64,000 nt of DNA from Varroa destructor (GCF_002443255.2 NW_019211456.1:20701061-20765060); one strand, 5' to 3'. Numbered from the stretch's first letter, positions 13,397 through 25,688 are shown. The notes: generated from the sequence alone by a model not told the origin. Numbers and translations are program-made.

Positions 13397-16300
13397 AGTG
13401 GGTCCTCACTCGTCATGAACATGAAAAAATACATTATTGGTAATCTTAGCACGTCTACAAAAAAAAACTGACTTTTTTTTTCTAGGCGCTACCCTTTCCT
13501 CTGCAAACATTTGTTATCTATGGAAAAAATCTTTGAAACCTACCCCTGTCGATAGGTGTCTTGATAAGAAGCAAAAAAAAGTTTTTACATATTTTTTCCA
13601 GTTTCCCTACTAAGCATCTTACAAAAATTTACACGAAGGCAAGTCAAAAAGGGAATTATTCACAATTATTAGTTAAAAATAATCCGATAATGCAAACAAA
13701 ATAGGTGAATATCTCTATATGCATTGCTGTCACTTTTTCCCTAGACTGAGGGGAAGCTGTCGAATGTGGCCACTGTATATATTTTAAGCTGATTATAGCT
13801 TTTGAGGAATAAAGTCAAACAGGAGACAGCAATAACAAAAACATTAAAATAGTAAAAAAGGGACTTTAAAAAGGCTTTAAAATATTTTTATATATAAAAC
13901 TTTATATAAACTTAAAATGTTTAATGAATGAATTTAAAATCAAATTCGAATGGATTCAAGGGAAGAAGAAATTGATGCAGAAATCGAGAAAATCGTAGCA
14001 TTTATAAAAGCTAACACTCACATATTTTCCTAAACATAATTGTTCTCAAGATAAGTACGAAAAAGTTATTTATCGATTCGGGTCTTGTATTCGCATTGGG
14101 CAGGGCCAGATAGCTTGGGTCAAGGTCTACATCACGACCTGTAAAAATCAGGCGTCTCTGCTGCTCTTGCTAATGTTCTTAGTAGCACTATTATGATCGC
14201 AATATAGTGAAGTACAATAATGCCGTATGCGCTTCTTACATTTACTTTGCAATCCATCTTTTAATGCCAGCAGTTATGAGAAGTTCTGAAGCCGTTGAAA
14301 CCAGTGGCCGCCATTGCGACTTTCCGTTGACAAGACACCTTCTCTAATCCAGGTATACGTCTGTTGTCTTCGTAATAATGCACTGGGTAACGTGTTTGGC
14401 TATGAAACTGAAAAGCAAAGGTCGTCTGGATTTAAAACCAAGCGTGGATACTGGAGGGAGGCAGTCGTCTAAAGCAATGTTTAAGGGCGGTACTGGATGT
14501 TAAACCTGAAACACTGAAAGTTTTACCTTAGGTTGACGAGCGCAACTTGAAGCAGAAAATATGCCTTTTTGTGGAAGCGACACTTTTTTCTAGTTTGTTT
14601 GAAGGTGCTGCGCATGTGTGCTGTTCATTTGCGACAATCGGGACGCTTCACGCCGAAACTTACCAACAGACGTTCCTCAGGTGACGAATGATTCCCGAAT
14701 TAAAGGACTGAATTATATTCGTAGACTTTCGCTAAGGATTTTTTAGGCAACCTCGTGCTTAAACGATGTAATTTTCTGCTTGCTAAACCGACTTTGTCTA
14801 CTCCGCTTCGCTTGGGGACGCCCTGTGTTTCAGCACTAAAAACTGTAAAGAGTTCCGGAGTGACTCGGACATCGCATACACTTGACCTATGATGTCAACC
14901 AGCTTTTTTTGCCCTTTTCAACGATACAAAATCTCAACAGATCTGACTTCTGCATTTACAGAAACGTCTACAGAAATATCGCGGGCGTATCCGCAAGGCT
15001 TAAACCGTTCAGTACCCCTCATCTTCGGAAAGCTGTCGTCGAACTAACCTGTACTCGCTGATTACTGTCCTTTAATTCGTGACAAGGTGCCACTCTGAAA
15101 AGCCTTCTCTCTTCCTTTCTCTCTGACAATTTTGTAGGTCAACCGCGTGAATAATCCAATAAGTCTTTTTCAAGCGTTGCTTCATTAATTTGAACAACTC
15201 ATATAACAATCTCATCTTTTTGGAAAGAAGAGCAATCGTTTTTTCGAGGAACTTCTTTTGCACTAGTTATGTGAACAGCACTTAAGTCATTTAAACAGCA
15301 CTGAATAATTACTTATTAAGTTCTTACTTTTTTTGACTGTGATAGCTTAAATAATAACTAATAAAAACGATTATAAAAAATTCTTTCGAAATTTTGGTAG
15401 ACATTTTTAAGATACATTGTTTGCTTTCTGTATTTAGAAGCTGGAGGGTTTATGGATTGTCACGGTTTTTATTCATCTTCGTCGTTAGCTTTTGTCCTAG
15501 AGGACATTGTTCTTGGTTTCGAAGAACTTCCTTACAGATATTTAGAATTGCTTTTGCATTTCAACACAAAGTTCTTCTATAATGACAGATTGAATAATGT
15601 TTAAAAGGACCGCTACAGGATGTCAAGACTTTTTTTATATTATGTGAAAATAACTATGTTAACCTGCGAGCGTCTCTTCATCTGCTAATGCCAATGAGAC
15701 AATTGGCGTCGATATTGCAGCGATAATATAGTAGTTCATTATTCCAAGCATAAAAATTGTCCGAGTGTAATTTGCTCACATTAAAGTAATTAAGTAGTAA
15801 CTTGAATAGTGTATGTAAAGAAAGGTAAAATATGGAAAAATATTGCTTGAAATCTTAGCAGCAATTCAAATTTTGACTCGACATTTTTTGAAATAACTCT
15901 TTGTAGACTTTCCTTTTAGTTCTTCTTGGTTGCTCTGTGCTGCTTATGTACAGAGTTACTTATGAAACACATGTTATTATTACTTAAATGCTCGTTGAAA
16001 GACAGACCACTAAATTATTCAAACAACTAGCCCATTCGAGCGGTAGTTTTCGATGAAAGTGAAACAAAGTGGTTGTACTTTTCATTAAAACGTTTAGCTT
16101 TCTTGGTAAGAAACGTGGCACAGTGAACTTTTCGAACTCCTTTCACAGGCTTATCCACATCTTCATGTCAAACAAACCCTCAAATAATTTTCAAATAAAA
16201 ACCTATTGCTGTTTAGACCAGTATGATTTGATATATCAAAAAAATTAGAGATCTCTGAAAAATAGAACAGCATACGATTCCTTGCAACGGTTTCACCCGC

Positions 16301-16604
16301 GTATATGAAGGTGCATATGTTATACGACCAAATATTTTTCACTGCGTATACACTCACTACAGAACATGGGCTACATTCAATGATGTCACCGTATTTCGGA
16401 AATTAATATATTCTTAGCAAGAACCTTCAAGTAGGTCGATCTACTATTTGTGTCAGAACTTTTTCTGATATTACGAACGAACAAATAAAGCAATATAAGA
16501 AATTCGTACATCCACGGCTATTAATTTCTGTGTGCGTTTTCAGTAATAATAAAGTATTATAATAAGATATTACAGTTATCCTTTAATTAGTACAAGGTGT
16601 ATAG

Positions 16605-16610
16605 TTTATT
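16605..16610 (-). terminator. poly(A) signal AATAAA of gene B
   Basis: AATAAA on the minus strand about 230 bases after the gene B stop, at the position equivalent to the gene A signal and in conserved context. Confidence 0.5.
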
Positions 16611-16836
16611 TCACTGTCTGTCTTTGTATAAATGTAGGTTATTAATCCGGCAACATATATGCACGAAGTATATTTATATACAGAAAATACCTCAAATTGC
16701 GTCAAGGTTTGCAATTCAAACAAATATTCATATTATGCATTACTATTAACAAGCGTTCTTATTTCAGTTATAATATAGGTAAAAATACATCTTTCTCTTA
16801 GATTATTGAACACCATAAAACACCTTTAAGAACCGA

Positions 16837-19800
16837 TTAAATTCCTAAAAGGTTTTCATCGTTATCTTTAGGTTCAGTTTTAATGACAACTGGATGTGTT
16901 AATCCATCGTCAAATGCTTCCGGGGCTACTTCATCGAGTATCTCCGACTTAATCTCCTGAAATTTATTAAATATTCAAAAATTCGATTTCTAATATAAAC
17001 TGTTTGTGCTTCACAATATATCACGACACGACTCGTGAACAAAATTTTCAGTATTACGGCAATAAGCTGGTGAATTCTTGGCGCAAAGTTCCTGAATGTA
17101 AAGTTCGTCAAAAACACGTTACTTGGTAATGGTTTGCCAAAAAACAATATAACCGCTCGTGATTGCTGAGAGTTCTGTTATTGAAAAACAAATGCATTCG
17201 TTCTTGCGTACTTGAGTTCTCTTTGTTGTTCGTCTCCGTTATTGAACTCGATAAATATAACTGTTATTTATGAATGGTAACGAATGCCACTCATTTCTTA
17301 TCCAAAACTAGTATAACGTTTTGGCGTTTTACATTTTACATTTTTTATATTACGTGATTTCCTTTGCAATTGTATACATATCGGACAATTACTCATTCGC
17401 TTTTTGCTATTATAGATATCCTAACAATGGCCAGGTATAGCGAAAAAACTATATAAGCAACATTGCCCGTATGCTTCTCATCCAATAATGTTAGATTTCC
17501 TACGAGATTACCACAAAAATTTGAATTGATCTGAGGAAAGAGAAGCCCAAAGCCCATCTGAGTCGACAGATATCTTAATACTTAGTATTTAAAAAAAAAA
17601 AAAGGATCTTACGTTTATTTTCCTTAATTGACATTTTTCAAATTAATATGCAATTTTTTTGGTACCTTTGGCCATTGCTTGATGACAACTATCTCGAAAA
17701 GTATTTGTTATAGAACTTTTACTACAGCTGCATTCAGTAGCTTTCTCGACGCCCAACCCAAGAGCAAAATCATCATCAGTGCATATCCATATGTTTCCTA
17801 ACACATCTTTTGATGTTGTCGGTGGTGATTGCAGTTTCTGCTTGTCCCATATAGCTGCATTTATCGCAAGTTTTCCTTTTCATTAAAAAATAATTTACAT
17901 TTTTTGGACTATCATTTACTTTTTGAATAATACTATTACAGTAAACTCCAATTAAATCTCTTATATTTGTTTAAAAACATGAAAAATTCTAAAAACCTCT
18001 ACACTTTGAAAGTTTCTGAAAATGTTCAAAGTTTCAAGAAACGTACTGAGAATTTATGGCTAATTTAACACGAATTGTTACATTATGGTTATATGGGAAG
18101 TAAAAAAAAGGCAAAAGGTAAAGTATTTAAAATTTTTTCTCACGAAAAGAGGTCGAAACGAAAAAGAAAACAGATAAACATATGAATCTGCATTGCAGAA
18201 GTTTCCTGGTGAATACGTTTCGATCCAGTATTGGTCAAGCACACCACATCCTTTAAAAAATTTGAGATATGAAGGGACCGGTATTAGAGAAGTTAGATGA
18301 AAAATTTTAAATTAATCTATAAAACATAGGACATAATATTGGCTTTAAAATCCATTATCATTACACTTAATATTCTTCTACAGAGCGCAGAAATCGAAAG
18401 CGGTATTAGCTAGAACAGCTCAGATTGAATTGTGCATAACACAATGATAACACTAATAATCTTGCCCTATGACTGACAATATCACATTTGTCAAGTGACA
18501 ACAAACTAGAACTACGTATGCATATTTAACCTTATAAAATCTTATCTGACTTACAATTATTACAGAGACACAACTGGATGGAATGCAAATAAGGCAGAAT
18601 AAGAACTAACTTGTTTAATATGTGACAACACGAAATCTGGTAACCCGTTCCCCCGCCAACTTTCCGCGCCATTACAAATTACCTGGAAGTGTTATATTGA
18701 TAGAGTTTTTTGTTTATTTATTTATTTATCCTGGATGGCACATTGGAAATGTAAATGGTGGCTTGGTGGTTACTCGAATAACTAATTTCTCTGTCTCAAG
18801 TGGTGAGTAACAGCTTAAGTAATGGGTGTAAAATACGAAAAACTTGAAATAATTAACTTCCGATTGAACCTCCCGTAGGTATAATATCTGAATATACATA
18901 AATATCAACAGGTATTAGCCATTATTTAGATACTACGCACATTTTAATCAGATTACAAAAGAATTAATGAATTTTTTCTTGACATAAATGCGGATTTAAC
19001 TAGTATAATAGACCTAAACGTTTTTCAGACACTTACCTGTTGTTCATGTTCGGTGGCCATAACGAATTGTTGGTTGCCATTCTCTGGATCAACAACTTCT
19101 TCTTTAATTTCATCTTTTATCGCTGATTCGAGTTCGGCGTTCTGTGTGTCCGAGGCTCCAAAATAGTCAAGACTTGTTCCGACAGTTGATGATGGTGGTT
19201 GTGAGCGACGCCGGTTAAGGATTCTGATCCTGTTGGCTTTTGAGTACGACTGATCACGTCTTGCAGAGTTTGCGACCGTAACTGACGGAATCGGCAATTG
19301 CTCGCTAGATACTGCCATTGTTGATGAGCCTTGCTGCTCTTGGCGAGGTACCTTCCGATGTCTTACATCTGGCAGCCTGGGGTCTGACTTCCTCCTGGAG
19401 CTGTACTCAGTGCTATTGTGCGGATGGCTTCGTTTATATTGATCGGAAGACTCTTGTAAGAACTCCTTTACTTCTGAGCTGGAGGAATCGTTTACAGGTG
19501 GTACAAAAACCTTCCGGGCTTTAGACTAGAGGGCCAATGTAACGTCGTTAATATATTAGATTGTATTAACATATTACATATTGAGAAATAAAAAATGTGC
19601 CCTTGTGTAGTTAGTTAGAATTACGTGTGACAAACGCTAAATGCCCACAGCCTCTGCTACTTTCCTAACCTTCATTCGACAATCATCATTGGTGAAATTT
19701 TTTGATGTTATCGATGGTGGTTGTAGTTTCTGGTTGTCCCATACGTTTATCGTCAACCAAGCTCCTAGAGCCACCTTTAAATTCAGTTGTTCAAAGTTGA

Positions 19801-20623
19801 CGCAGATTCCCTGTAAACAGTGTCTATCGCAGTTTTCATTTAAGTGGGCGTAAGGCCTTTCGAATGCAAGAATTCAATGACACCTCAACACTCTAATTTT
19901 TTCATCTTCTCAGGACTTCTAACGTTAGTTGACACAAATGAGTATTAAACAACTACCATGACTGAAATTTCCACGATGATTGCTCCACATATGTACAATT
20001 ATGTCATCAGTACATATTTAACGAGTAACAGCACCTTCATGCTGTTACTCACTCATGCAACTTATCCGCTCTTTTGGTACTTTATTGACGTACCGTACCA
20101 TTAATGTGCCATAGGTTATGAAATATCAGCATACAGTCAGCAATTATCCTTAGTCCATGACACTTTGTTCGTATTTTCTAGTTTTTTTTTTTGCTGGAAC
20201 TAACTGAATCCTACTTTACATTTACCGCCTAATTAATTCTTAACATTGTTTACCTGTCATAAACCAGATGTTACAAAGAACCAAAGTTCAAAGTTCGAGC
20301 TTTTATGAATCGATGGCTTACAGAATAATAAACTCCCATTAATGCATTTTGTTGATTGCCTAAGACGACTCAGTAATTAGAAGGAAAAAATGCACCTTTT
20401 TGCTCATTTGCAAGGTTTTCTTTCTGATGGCGACCTTCTGTTTCAATGTACTGAATGCATCTGCCGCGGTAGCTGCAGCGTACTGATTTGCAATGGCATT
20501 AACGGCCGCTTCAGGGTAGCCAAGAAAGTCTATAATGTCCTCGGGGCTCCGTCCGGCTCGGAGAGATATTACAACTGTTAATTCTTGCTCATATTCTAGA
20601 GACGAATTTTCTGCCTTCGCCAT
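16837..20623 (-). CDS. gene B: paralogue of gene A with a different HTH head
   Basis: Exons on the minus strand: 20623-20396, 19525-19037, 18682-18611 and 16956-16837. All are phase 0, giving 302 aa. Exon 1 (76 aa) reads as a Tc1/pogo-like homeodomain-type HTH: RAGRSPEDII, then a second helix ending NAIANQY. It is unrelated to the DUF4817 head of gene A. Exons 2-4 match gene A exon by exon with the same boundaries, including SRRKSDPRLP, the KVPRQEQQ block and a C-terminus ending DNDENLLGI. All five psi-K-x-E motifs persist: IKDE 212-215, IKEE 216-219, IKQE 261-264, IKSE 265-268 and IKTE 288-291. The exon 1 donor is GTGCAT, weaker than the others, so the first junction is the least certain part. 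Exons 2-4 alone deserve about 0.8. Likely a nuclear DNA-binding regulator, by inference. Confidence 0.65.
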
Positions 20624-22567
20624 GCTTGCCGGCTATTTACGTTCTGCCTCGAACAAGTGCTTTCTTTACTTTCAGTAATAGCGGATAAACGCATATCTGA
20701 CGCGACGGGCTTTTCGCCAAGAATAGCTTTCAGTTAAACGGTTTACCATGTAGTACCAACAGAGTCCGCCACACTTTTTCCTTTGGGCCAGTTAAAAATC
20801 TTTGTTCTGGAACTCTGCTTTTTGTGAAGCAGACTAAATTCTCTGGTAGTTAGATAATAATAAAGGCAATGTTAATGTGTGTGGAGAAAACGCCCCTCTC
20901 CTACCCAGAACCCTTTCTCCTTTGATGGGTAAAGTATTGCAACGAATAAACGGACGCACTTTACTGGCAAACTAATGTGAGCGTTGCTGTACTGCAGGCT
21001 ATCGGACCGCCTAATATTCATGTATTAGCTTTAGTTAATATGTTAGATGATATCTTTCTAATATTTTCCTAATGTTTGTTAATGGATAATAAGCTACAGC
21101 CATTGTTACTGGCTGGTATTACTCCTCGTTCTCCAATTCCGTTCACTATTTATGCCACCAGATCAAGTGTATTTAACTTTACGGCAGAGGCGCAAAATTG
21201 ATTAATGGTATTATTTTGTTACATTTCTCTGAATTTTCTAACGTCACAATTCATTGAGATCTAAGAATTTTGTATGTAAATTGATTATCATAATAACAAT
21301 CATATGATACATTTTAGCACATATTGAAATAAATGGGCTTTTATAAATCAGCGATAAGTAGACATTTTAGTCTAACAGTTCAGAGAAGAGGTTCAACCTG
21401 TTTAAAGGTATGTAATTATATAATTGTCGCTTCTCTCAGCGCCCATAGGAACGTTTTTTGTAGGCACATCTAATTTCAGCTCCATTTGTTCCCCAAGTGT
21501 CTGACTGAATGACCCACCAAAAAAGAACCCATTATGTGCTGCCAATTTTTTTGTTCCTCTAAATGGGAGCAGCGCGTGCCTAATTGTTCCCGATGAAACA
21601 CTTTTTTTTTTTAAATGCGCGGACCATCTCTGAACGCTGGGTTTAGTAATTGTGGAGGGTCCATGTATTCTGGATATAATATCGATGGTCTATGCTATGC
21701 TTTTCTTTTACGCCAAAAAAATGCTATATGATGCAAATGATCCTTCTGAAATTCCATTTTCCATTCGAATCGAATATATTCAGGGTTAATAATGACTGGT
21801 AATGAATTGATTGTGAATGCATGCCTACAAGCCATTTTGCTCTCTTCAAGAGCCTTTCCTCGTGAAGCGAACCGACTGGCGCGAAAGTTTAAACGAATGT
21901 CTTTAATTGGAAACTCACTGTGTGCGGGAGGACTAGATTCAAGTTGAAGGTCAATCAGCTTTTTCGAAAATTTAGTCCTGGCAAATAACTTCGTAGTATC
22001 TACACATAAAGCACACAATGATCTCGGTTAAATTAGAGCTAACTACCTTTCCATTGGCAAACAACCTGTGTTTAAATTTTAAAGGCATTTTGCTTATGAA
22101 ACGCGTGCTTATGAACTGTGCCCTTAAGTGCTATAAGCGACAGCTTATTCACATAAGGAGGAGTTCACGAAGCCCTTTAAATGTTCTTTTGGATGCGCTT
22201 ACTCGGATATATGTAAATTAGCTAAATCACTTTTAGACTAGTTTTTTTTTTAAGGATTACTTCATACATGTTTCTATTAACTCAGATTTTTCTCTTCCAA
22301 ATAGATTGTTAATTCTAGATTTGATTTTCGCTAAGCGTAAAATGAGCGAGCAAATCACTGCAGTAAAATTAAACCACACCTACCTGCCTCGGATTAGTAA
22401 ATGACATGGCAGTAATCCATATTAGGCTTGCTATCAACTGTAACGGTAGCTGCGTATGGTACAACTTTATTCCTAAAATGTTTGGTCGGTAGAACCACCA
22501 ATAATGTCAGCGGTTAATTTATTATATACGTAATTTTCAAAAAATCCATATAAATTCAAAAACTTAC

Positions 22568-22686
22568 AATTTTTATAAGCTTTAGCTGGCCGCATAACCG
22601 AGGGTATTTATAAACACTGAACCAGCTATTTAAAACATTTCGGTTGAAAGCGTACTTTCTGTGACTCTGTCATATATTGTTTTGTA
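22568..22686 (-). pseudogene. decayed DUF4817-like head exon in copy 2
   Basis: This sits where the gene A head exon lies in copy 1, relative to the flanks. The 3' end matches (AAAAATT followed by GTAAGT), as does the stretch coding for the TTGS region. The start codon is gone, about 120 bases are missing and the rest has several stop codons. It shows that copy 2 once had the same head as gene A and lost it. Confidence 0.6.
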
Positions 22687-23400
22687 GCGACAGTAGGTGA
22701 CTGGACTGAGAACTAAAATAACGTTGCACCTGTTACCATAATCGTGATGATATGGTTGATAATCGCGATAACCTAGTGACCCATAAGACAAAGCCCACAT
22801 TTATATAGAAGAAAAAACAAATTAAAGTATTTAGGACTATATGTAGACACATTTCGGTTTATGCTAAGAAGCCAGCTGTCTTATCCAGATGCAAAACTGG
22901 AAACGTTTATGTACCTATTGAATGATATATTCGTAAACAAGGACACACAGGCTTTTGCATGTTTTATATCCGATACTGGAGCCATTGAGCATTACGTTAG
23001 AAACGAAAGACACTGTAGTTTAGACACACAGTAGTGGTTCGCTGCGACCAGAATATGGAAAGGATCTCATCCACTTATTATCTTTCCTCTTCGTACTGTC
23101 TATGATAAGCTGATTTCGAAGAAACAATCAAGTTGGGAGAATAAAATGGGCTTTAATTCATCGTACAGTATTTTGACAATCGGCTCTTTTTGCGCCAGTC
23201 TGCATATATTAGATAATCTACTTATAGGTGCGGTCGTTATTTCATCAACTTTTCCATTTGGCATACTTGTTATGTACTGATGGAAAACTCGAATTATACG
23301 ATGAGTTCGCTAAATTTGATCAAGTATCTTATGTTGTTCATAACAAAAAAGATAGATGACGACAAATATTAGATTGAAAACAAGTTCCCGTTGAAACCGA

Positions 23401-23422
23401 CAGATGGCGCTAGCGTCATCTG
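23401..23422. promoter_or_regulatory. near-perfect 22-base palindrome upstream of the plus-strand HTH exons
   Basis: CAGATGGCGCT pairs with AGCGTCATCTG with a single G/A difference between arms, centred on GCTAGC. It lies about 110 bases upstream of the mariner-type HTH exon at 23,536. GGATGGCGCCACTGG near 23,812 repeats part of the motif. A symmetric site just ahead of an HTH reading frame could be an operator-like or promoter element, or the remnant of a transposon terminal repeat. This is inference from sequence symmetry only. Confidence 0.4.
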
Positions 23423-23535
23423 TTGGCTCGTCGTATATAGCTGAAGCTTCACAGGATGACTGCCTGTTGTTTTCATTGCGCTGTTAGAGTTATTCGAAGT
23501 GGTTACTGGGCGCGTTTAGTCATGAGTACGAGAAG

Positions 23536-23693
23536 ATGCATATTCTGCATTGTCTTTTTCATCACTTTCGTGCTGGAAAAAATGCTGTAGAAACAAAGAG
23601 AATTGTTTGCGAAGCTGCAGTAAGCGACACGACTTGCGAGTTCTGGTTTAATCGCTTCAAAACTAAAAATTTCAGCTTGAGCGGCAAGCCAAG
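23536..23693 (+). pseudogene. mariner/SETMAR-type HTH (HTH_48-like) exon or relic
   Basis: From the ATG at 23,536 the frame reads as the N-terminal HTH of mariner-family transposases. It has the RAGKNAVE helix, a Cys near the middle, CEFWFNRFK in the recognition region and FSLSGKPR at the end. The frame then meets AG|GTAAAC, a fair splice donor; read through, it hits TAA at once. No catalytic DDE/D domain follows. It could be the first exon of a domesticated gene or a truncated mariner copy. The tail exon at 24,904 starts in phase 0, whereas this donor leaves two bases, so a direct join would not stay in frame. Confidence 0.5.
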
Positions 23694-23970
23694 GTAAACA
23701 TTCAATCAAAACGTGTATGCGGGAATTTTTCTTTCTCATATAAGACAATTCTGAGATAAAGCGAATTCAATAAGACAAAGCGGTTCAAAAAGTCCCGGGG
23801 GGTCATTTACGGATGGCGCCACTGGCCTATCATTATGCTTTGATGACATTTTATCATTATTGTATGCTTGAAATTTCGAATTGAAATGGTTGAAATTTCG
23901 AGTCAATTGGTCACTTATTGTGAACTTCACAGCTAAACAAGGCGGGCCTACAAATAATAGTGTGTTTGAA

Positions 23971-24408
23971 ATGGAGAAAGAAGAAATTCGCTGCGTGATT
24001 AAATATTTCTACTTGAAAGGTTTTCGGGCAACAGATATAAAAGTGGAATTGGATTCAACATTGGGTACCTTTTCTCTCTCGTCGTCAACAATTCACCGCT
24101 GGATGTCTGATTTTAGGTTGGGTCGTACTAGCACTAGGGATGGAGCGCGGGCAGGTCGGCCAAGAACAGTTTAAGATGAAACTAATGTAAAAGCTGTGCG
24201 CAAAATGGTGCAGATAAATCCTCAAATTGGAGCTAATGCCATAGCAAAGGCCCTTGGGATAAGTAAAACTTCTGCGTTCTACATATTACAGCGAGATTTG
24301 AATATGGAAAAGTCCGAAAGAGGTAGAAATAACTGCTATCACCAATTTAAGAAGTTCAAGTTTTATAATATGGAAAAGCGCGAATTAGCCAGTAATTGCC
24401 CCGTATAG
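23971..24408 (+). pseudogene. second mariner-type HTH region with one in-frame stop
   Basis: From the ATG at 23,971 (MEKEEIRCVIKYF) the frame encodes a mariner-type bipartite DNA-binding region. The first HTH ends FRLGRTSTRDGARAGRPRT. A TAA at 24,172-24,174 follows, then the second HTH continues in the same frame (about 24,196-24,312, IGANAIAKALGISKTSAFYI). Homology ends at LNMEK, where mariner proteins continue into the linker and catalytic core; none is seen here. The single stop sits in an otherwise continuous domain, so it is probably a disabling mutation or a sequence error. A GT near 24,323 (GAG|GTAGAA) could be a splice donor. The same-strand tail exon at 24,904 suggests one gene, but phases could not be closed. 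Confidence 0.5.
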
Positions 24409-24903
24409 ACTGCTTTCGTAGTAAAGTAATTGTAACTAGTATTATTTTATTATAAATAAAAACATTTTTCATGTTATGGTTCAACTGTGGACACCTCCAA
24501 AGTTTTATTAACTGCAAAGTATACGTTTTCATTTGATGTAAAGTTATCTAAAAAATATTCAAATAGTTGTGACCATGAATCATTCAGAATTCTTCATTTA
24601 GCGAGAAAGCGAGAATCAGAGTCTCAGTGCTGAATTATACCTAACCACAGTGTAAGGTGACTGTCAGTGCTATAAAATAGACTGGCGTAATTAAGCAAAA
24701 TTGATAATTCTGTGTTGGTTCCCATAGTTATATTACTACTACGACAGCTTAATGGGATGCTTTTTTTTTTCGAAATAGTTATTGTACAATTCCGAAAATG
24801 GTGGTTTAGGCACCTAGCAATCGATAATACTTAGATGCCAAATCCAGGAAGACTTATATGGATCTAGCATACGTCAATTAAGCTATTTATTCATCATTTT
24901 TAG

Positions 24904-24993
24904 GAAATCAAACAAGAGATACTGGATGAGGTAGATCCGGAAACGTTAGACCAAGAGGCATTTATTGAAAGTGAGCCAAGTGAAAATAGCTGA
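24904..24993 (+). CDS. third copy of the tail exon of the gene A/B family
   Basis: After a TTTTAG acceptor the exon reads EIKQEILDEVDPETLDQ and ends 12 residues later with TGA, 29 aa in all. It matches the last exon of genes A and B in acceptor position, phase and the E-I-K-x-E-x-L-D-E core. The IKQE motif is kept, but the second motif has decayed to IESE, so the lysine is lost. It lies on the opposite strand to A and B and downstream of mariner-type HTH exons, so it is probably the 3' exon of a plus-strand relative (gene C), partly or wholly broken. Confidence 0.55.
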   Translation, partial: EIKQEILDEVDPETLDQEAFIESEPSENS

Positions 24994-25550
24994 CGTCTAC
25001 CCGGTTCATAAAAAAATAAAGTCGGTTACGTTTCCCTGATGGACCATCGATATCTTGAGGTGTTTATAACTGCATAAGATATAATAATAAGTATTTATAA
25101 CTGCATTCTAAGTAAAAGGAAGAGTGCAGTATGTACAATGCGTAAATAGTGAGTTACTTTTGTAATCGTTTGAAGATTGAAGGATGCGAATACAATCGTT
25201 TTGAAATGTTACTACTCGTTGTATTTTACGCAACATAATGTTGGCTAGGCCAAGGCAGAAGAGAATAAGAAATAAAGGGTTAGAGGCTTATCCGTTTGTA
25301 TATACATATATATGCTATATATAGGTTCTCAACAAAAATATCGACAGCTTTTCTAACTATATGACTTTTCAGTCATATATCTCAAGTAATACAAGTCGCG
25401 GCAGGGAGTTAGCATCATTTCAAAGCTGAGATTTAGCAGTAGTTAGGATTAAGATAAGACGTTATGAAGACAAGTAAGGGTTTGAAACTAAAATGCCATC
25501 TTTTACAGTTATAGTGCAACAAAGGCATACATTCCGCCCAGTCTCATGAA

Positions 25551-25688
25551 GACATTTGCGCTTTTTATGATGAAAATGCGCAATTGCATGAAACGTGCCT
25601 ACGATGGTTCTGTCGCCTTCGTTCTAGAAATTTCGATGCTAAATATGCTTTTCGTAGCGGTCAACTAAGTACCAAAAAAAGTTATTGA
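25551..25688 (+). pseudogene. third mariner-type HTH fragment
   Basis: The frame starting at GAC 25,551 resembles the second half of an HTH_48 domain: DICAFY, then ETCLRWFCRLRSRNFD, a degenerate FRSGQL, then TGA. The preceding helix is broken by a stop near 25,548. It is diverged from the copies at 23,536 and 23,971, so it is not a recent duplicate. No catalytic domain and no tail exon were found downstream. Confidence 0.4.

Larger units (their letters stand above)
11130..16380. other. intergenic stretch between the two duplicated segments
   Basis: I find no supported gene. It holds a perfect 20-base palindrome (12,212-12,231), AT microsatellites near 12,540-12,573 and 13,364-13,396, and a broken coding-like stretch at about 14,450-15,050 on the plus strand, interrupted by stops, that I could not assign to a family. 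That last part may be transposon debris. Confidence 0.45.
16380..23070. repeat. segmental duplication, copy 2 (carries gene B)
   Basis: Counterpart of 5,600-11,130 in the same orientation. Tail exons, 3' flank and upstream flank match copy 1, but the head exon is decayed here (22,568-22,686). About 1.2 kb of extra length lies mainly between exon 2 and the decayed head exon, where the unrelated HTH exon of gene B sits. Confidence 0.65.

Noticed and set aside
21695..22018. 107-codon minus-strand frame upstream of gene B
   Set aside because: No domain, no donor site leading into the gene B frame, and no counterpart in the duplicated segment of gene A.
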